Positions 61,364-64,000 of a stretch of DNA of 64,000 nucleotides are shown piece after piece. Location of the stretch: contig NZ_MUYA01000007.1 of NCBI RefSeq assembly GCF_002015115.1, positions 62,001-126,000 of the forward strand, in the 5' to 3' direction. The notes beneath the pieces are model-generated. The model made no database searches, was not told the origin of the DNA, and saw only the letters and a list, made by a program, of their open reading frames with translations. Within the stretch, counting starts at the first letter, position 1. The number at the start of each line of letters is the position of its first letter. The position numbers were made by a program, and so were the translations under genes. This stretch comes from Haemophilus paracuniculus (lineage in GTDB: Bacteria > Pseudomonadota > Gammaproteobacteria > Enterobacterales > Pasteurellaceae).

Positions 61364-62083
61364 ATGGCAACGCTCTTTGTTGCAGGCACGGACACCAACG
61401 TAGGAAAAACTATCGTTACCCGTGCGATTTTACAAGTGCTAAATCAATATGAAATTCCCGTGGTGGGCTACAAACCGATTGCCTGCGGGGGCGATGATTC
61501 ATTACCGACCGAACCAAACGCCGATGATTATGCCTGCGAAGATAATACGGACGTGCTGACTATTCAAGCCAGTTGTGCCACGCCCGTGCATTATCGAGAA
61601 ATCAACAGTTATTCGTTCATTCATTCCAGCACCCCAGTGTTTGCAGCGTTGGACGCAGTACGGAATATCCACGTTGAAAAATTAAATGCAGATTTAGACC
61701 GCTTGCAGAAGAAATTCCCCCACGTTGTGGTGGAAGGCACTTACGGCTGGCTGACCCCGATCAATAAAAATCTTAGCTTTGCCGATTGGGTACAAAGCCA
61801 CCAAATGCCCGTGATTTTAGTGGTCGGCATCAAAGAGGGTTGCGTCAATCACGCCCTACTCACCGCCGAAAAAATGAAACAACAAGGGGTAAAAGTGGTT
61901 GGCTGGGTCGCTAATCGGGTAAACCCTGGGCTACGCCATTATGCAGAACTGATCGAATTGTTAAGCCAAAAAATTGATGCACCGCTTTTAGGGCAAATTC
62001 CCTACATCGGCAGCCCTGAAAAGAAAGATTTGGCACAATTTATTCAAAATCCTGAACCTTTATTTCACTATTTCCGCAAGTAA
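61364..62083 (+). CDS. bioD: Dethiobiotin synthetase (YnfK/BioD2-like)
   Basis: 239 residues. Walker [17 protein letters not shown] (about 8-23) and [18 protein letters not shown] plus [20 protein letters not shown] near the end match E. coli YnfK (BioD2) better than BioD1. The family loop EGAGGW reads EGTYGW here (about 122-127), so a Gly is replaced by Tyr next to the active site. It would close the ureido ring of dethiobiotin with ATP and CO2. No other biotin gene is in the window. GAGGATAG precedes the ATG. A terminator follows. Confidence 0.9.
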   Translation: MATLFVAGTDTNVGKTIVTRAILQVLNQYEIPVVGYKPIACGGDDSLPTEPNADDYACEDNTDVLTIQASCATPVHYREINSYSFIHSSTPVFAALDAVRNIHVEKLNADLDRLQKKFPHVVVEGTYGWLTPINKNLSFADWVQSHQMPVILVVGIKEGCVNHALLTAEKMKQQGVKVVGWVANRVNPGLRHYAELIELLSQKIDAPLLGQIPYIGSPEKKDLAQFIQNPEPLFHYFRK

Positions 62084-62093
62084 ATAATTTGAC

Positions 62094-62134
62094 GAATAGC
62101 GTGAAACGATCTAGCATTCACGCTATTCTTTTTT
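62094..62134 (+). terminator. Terminator after bioD
   Basis: A 12-bp perfect stem, GAATAGCGTGAA/TTCACGCTATTC, with an 11-base loop and six T's. It lies between bioD and yeeX. Confidence 0.93.
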
Positions 62135-62154
62135 CACTCAACGAGGGCTATCAA

Positions 62155-62484
62155 ATGGCTGAAACCACCAAAAAACAATCGTTCCAAGATATGTTGGATT
62201 ATGTGCATCTTTATCGCTTAAAAAATAAATTGCACCGTGAAACGGCGGATAACGACCGTAAAATCCGTGATAACCAAAAACGCGTTCTTTTGTTAGAAAA
62301 TTTGGATCAATACATCACGAACGAAATGTCGATTGCTGACGTGCGTGCGATTATCCAAAATATGCGTGATGACTACGAAAGCCGTGTCGATGACTATATG
62401 ATCCGCAACGCCGAACTTTCCAAAGAACGCCGAGCAATCCGCCATAAAATGGCAGAACACAAGCACGGTAAAACGGATAAGTAG
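62155..62484 (+). CDS. yeeX: YeeX-family protein (DUF496, UPF0265)
   Basis: 109 residues, all helical: [59 protein letters not shown]. It follows E. coli YeeX almost without gaps. Its function is not established; the family is conserved in gammaproteobacteria and looks like a coiled-coil protein. I placed the start at 62155 with GAGGG upstream; the longer frame would start inside the bioD terminator. Confidence 0.92.
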   Translation: MAETTKKQSFQDMLDYVHLYRLKNKLHRETADNDRKIRDNQKRVLLLENLDQYITNEMSIADVRAIIQNMRDDYESRVDDYMIRNAELSKERRAIRHKMAEHKHGKTDK

Positions 62485-62515
62485 TCAAAATTTTGAGAAA
62501 TCTTACCCCTTACAG

Positions 62516-64000
62516 TTATGCTTTTTGAGCAACATTCTCTACCACATTCCCATTCAACACCGCTGGGTGCAGATGGACATCAAGCTGTTTGAACGCAAAA
62601 CGGATATTATGCTCTTGGAACAGTTGGTTAATGCGGTAGTGTAGGAAATTGGTGGTTTCGGTGCGGTCGCCGAGTTCGCCGACAAAAACGATCAATTCGT
62701 GTTCCAACGCATTTTCGCTGAAATTAAGAATGTTTACTTCTGGTTTTGGATCGGCGATCACTTTTGGCGATTCACTAACTGCTTGGAATAACAGCTCACG
62801 CACTAAATCCAAATCCGCCCCGTAATTGACTTTGAGGAAAATTTGCAGGCGGGTGATCGTATTATTGAGCGTCCAGTTGATAAAGCGATCCGTAACAAAG
62901 GCTTGGTTTGGTAGTACCACTTCCATATTGTCGGAATTGATTAAGGTGGTGGAACGCAGGCGGATCTTAGTGATAAAGCCCGTATGCTGCCCTACGGTAA
63001 CTTTATCGCCGACACGGATCGGGCGTTCAAACAGTAGGATCGAGCCAGAAACAAAGCTGCCGAAAATCTCACGCACCCCGAAACCGAGACCGACTGAAAG
63101 GGCGGTGAAGACCCATTGGATCTTGCCCCACGAGATTCCTAACGCCCCGAATGCGGATACGCTACCGATCACGATGATGATGTAACTCAACACGGCACTG
63201 ACGGTGTGTGGCGTACCTTTGGCGAGCTTAATCCGAGAAAAGAGGGTAATTTCTAAAATACCCGCGATATTTTTCACGAGGGCGTAAGTTACTACGCAAT
63301 ACACCACCGCTCGTAGCAAGTTGAGCAAGGTAACAGTTTCGACCTGCGTGCCGTCCACGCTTTCCCATAAAATCACGCCGTCTAAATAGTAGGCAACGCT
63401 CAATAGATCCGACCAGATCATATAGAGCAACGTCCCTAAAATAACCCAGCCGATTAAGTTCGTCATTCGGTAAATTTGCTGATTGACTACCGAGAGTTTA
63501 ATCACATCATCGGTTTTCTCTTTCGGCTCTTCTTTACCCGTTTCATTCAGTTGGGCTCGCAACGCTTCACGCTTTTCTTGCAAACGGCGATATGCCATTC
63601 GGCGGGCGGAAATTGCCACCGAGCGGTAAGCAAAATAGCGACCAAACACCCAAACTAACGCGACAAAATAGGTGTTGAGCAGGTGGCTAATTAAATAAAC
63701 CGCCGTGTAGTAATAGCCCATTACAATCAGTACGATCAAGGTAAGCGGTGCGATAATTAAAACTAATTGCAACAGCTTAAATAGGCTGATACTACGGATT
63801 GTGCCGTCCTCGTTGCGGGTGTTGGCGTATTCTTGAATCCCTCTGCTGAGTAGCGGTCGCACCACAAATAAACACAACGCAAGGGCTACAATTGTCATTA
63901 CCTGCCCGATCACATCATTGGCAAAACCGATAATTTCCACCTGAGACGGAACATAAGAAACCACCAACAATGCCACGATCCAGATCGACAAGCGGATAAT
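62516..64000 (-). CDS. Mechanosensitive channel, MscS family (C-terminal part)
   Basis: About 494 codons visible without a stop up to the right edge. There are several membrane helices (two near the start, a cluster at about 150-250), then the pore helix region VFTALSVGLGFGVREIFGSF, followed by GSILLFERPIRVGDKVTVGQHTGFI and the beta domain (TRLQIFLKVNYG). The pattern (long N-terminal region, two-helix repeats, MscS end) suits the large MscK/YjeP (KefA-type) proteins, of which this would be the C-terminal half. An in-frame TTG at 63991 is not a credible start. The start lies outside the window. It relieves osmotic pressure in the inner membrane. Confidence 0.85.
   Translation of the reverse strand: MIRLSIWIVALLVVSYVPSQVEIIGFANDVIGQVMTIVALALCLFVVRPLLSRGIQEYANTRNEDGTIRSISLFKLLQLVLIIAPLTLIVLIVMGYYYTAVYLISHLLNTYFVALVWVFGRYFAYRSVAISARRMAYRRLQEKREALRAQLNETGKEEPKEKTDDVIKLSVVNQQIYRMTNLIGWVILGTLLYMIWSDLLSVAYYLDGVILWESVDGTQVETVTLLNLLRAVVYCVVTYALVKNIAGILEITLFSRIKLAKGTPHTVSAVLSYIIIVIGSVSAFGALGISWGKIQWVFTALSVGLGFGVREIFGSFVSGSILLFERPIRVGDKVTVGQHTGFITKIRLRSTTLINSDNMEVVLPNQAFVTDRFINWTLNNTITRLQIFLKVNYGADLDLVRELLFQAVSESPKVIADPKPEVNILNFSENALEHELIVFVGELGDRTETTNFLHYRINQLFQEHNIRFAFKQLDVHLHPAVLNGNVVENVAQKA

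Noticed and set aside
62516-63991. MscS-family gene taken as complete from TTG at 63991
   Set aside because: No ribosome site can be seen, the frame stays open to the edge, and the visible part looks like the second half of a long MscK/YjeP-type protein.

Overview
This window is chromosomal DNA from a gammaproteobacterium of the family Pasteurellaceae. Two things show this. Nearly every housekeeping protein reads as the Haemophilus/Actinobacillus version of its family (UshA, GpmA, AsnS, MukFEB, a MetB of the HI0086 type, YeeX, YcgN). The DNA uptake signal sequence ACAAGCGGT, with its AT-rich tail, is scattered through genes and gaps. That core is the 'Apl-type' signal of the Actinobacillus pleuropneumoniae / Mannheimia / Haemophilus ducreyi branch, not the AAGTGCGGT of H. 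influenzae. The genus cannot be fixed from the window alone. I saw no rRNA, tRNA, insertion sequence, prophage or CRISPR array; this is mostly core genome with a few accessory genes.

Layout. 1-1.3 kb: 5' end of purH (leftward) behind a perfect PurR operator, and a divergent DXD-type glycosyltransferase-like gene. 1.4-5.9 kb: pheS-pheT-ihfA-nlpC, followed by a possible small RNA. 6-9.6 kb: an accessory patch with a LysR regulator divergent from a tautomerase and a secreted metallo-beta-lactamase-fold hydrolase of the methyl-parathion-hydrolase type, then a secreted SAM hydrolase with its own promoter and terminator. 9.6-12.9 kb: xseA-ycgN-DUF2310-DUF1919. 13-15 kb: raiA (leftward), lpxL-rdgB (rightward). 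15-20.7 kb: ushA, dgkA, a small membrane protein, lysC behind a lysine riboswitch, a nested palindromic element and a second LysR gene. 20.8-31.3 kb: topA, uvrB, a zinc-ribbon membrane protein, leuB, dapB, metB, sstT and apt. 31.3-37.5 kb: dnaX with an A10 slippage site, then yadGH and modABC, almost without gaps. 37.6-44.2 kb: mukFEB. 44.3-46.8 kb: hisC and aroA. 46.9-52.9 kb: leftward gpmA, asnS, aroC, serC and pepP. 53-64 kb: cmoA, rplY, tamB-tamA, envC, bioD, yeeX and the C-terminal part of an MscS-family channel that runs off the right edge.

How the genes work together. Amino-acid and aromatic synthesis is well represented: lysC and dapB (lysine/diaminopimelate), metB, leuB, hisC, serC, aroA and aroC. 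lysC appears to be under lysine feedback through an RNA switch. Envelope building is the second theme: lpxL, dgkA, tamAB, envC, nlpC and mscS. Chromosome maintenance is the third: topA, uvrB, xseA, dnaX, mukFEB and ihfA. The modABC operon imports molybdate. The most interesting points are the predicted dnaX frameshift, the riboswitch, the structured element upstream of lysC, the candidate small RNA after nlpC, a possible attenuator before sstT, and the two secreted enzymes at 7.4-9.5 kb. Nothing here amounts to an obviously new multi-gene system.
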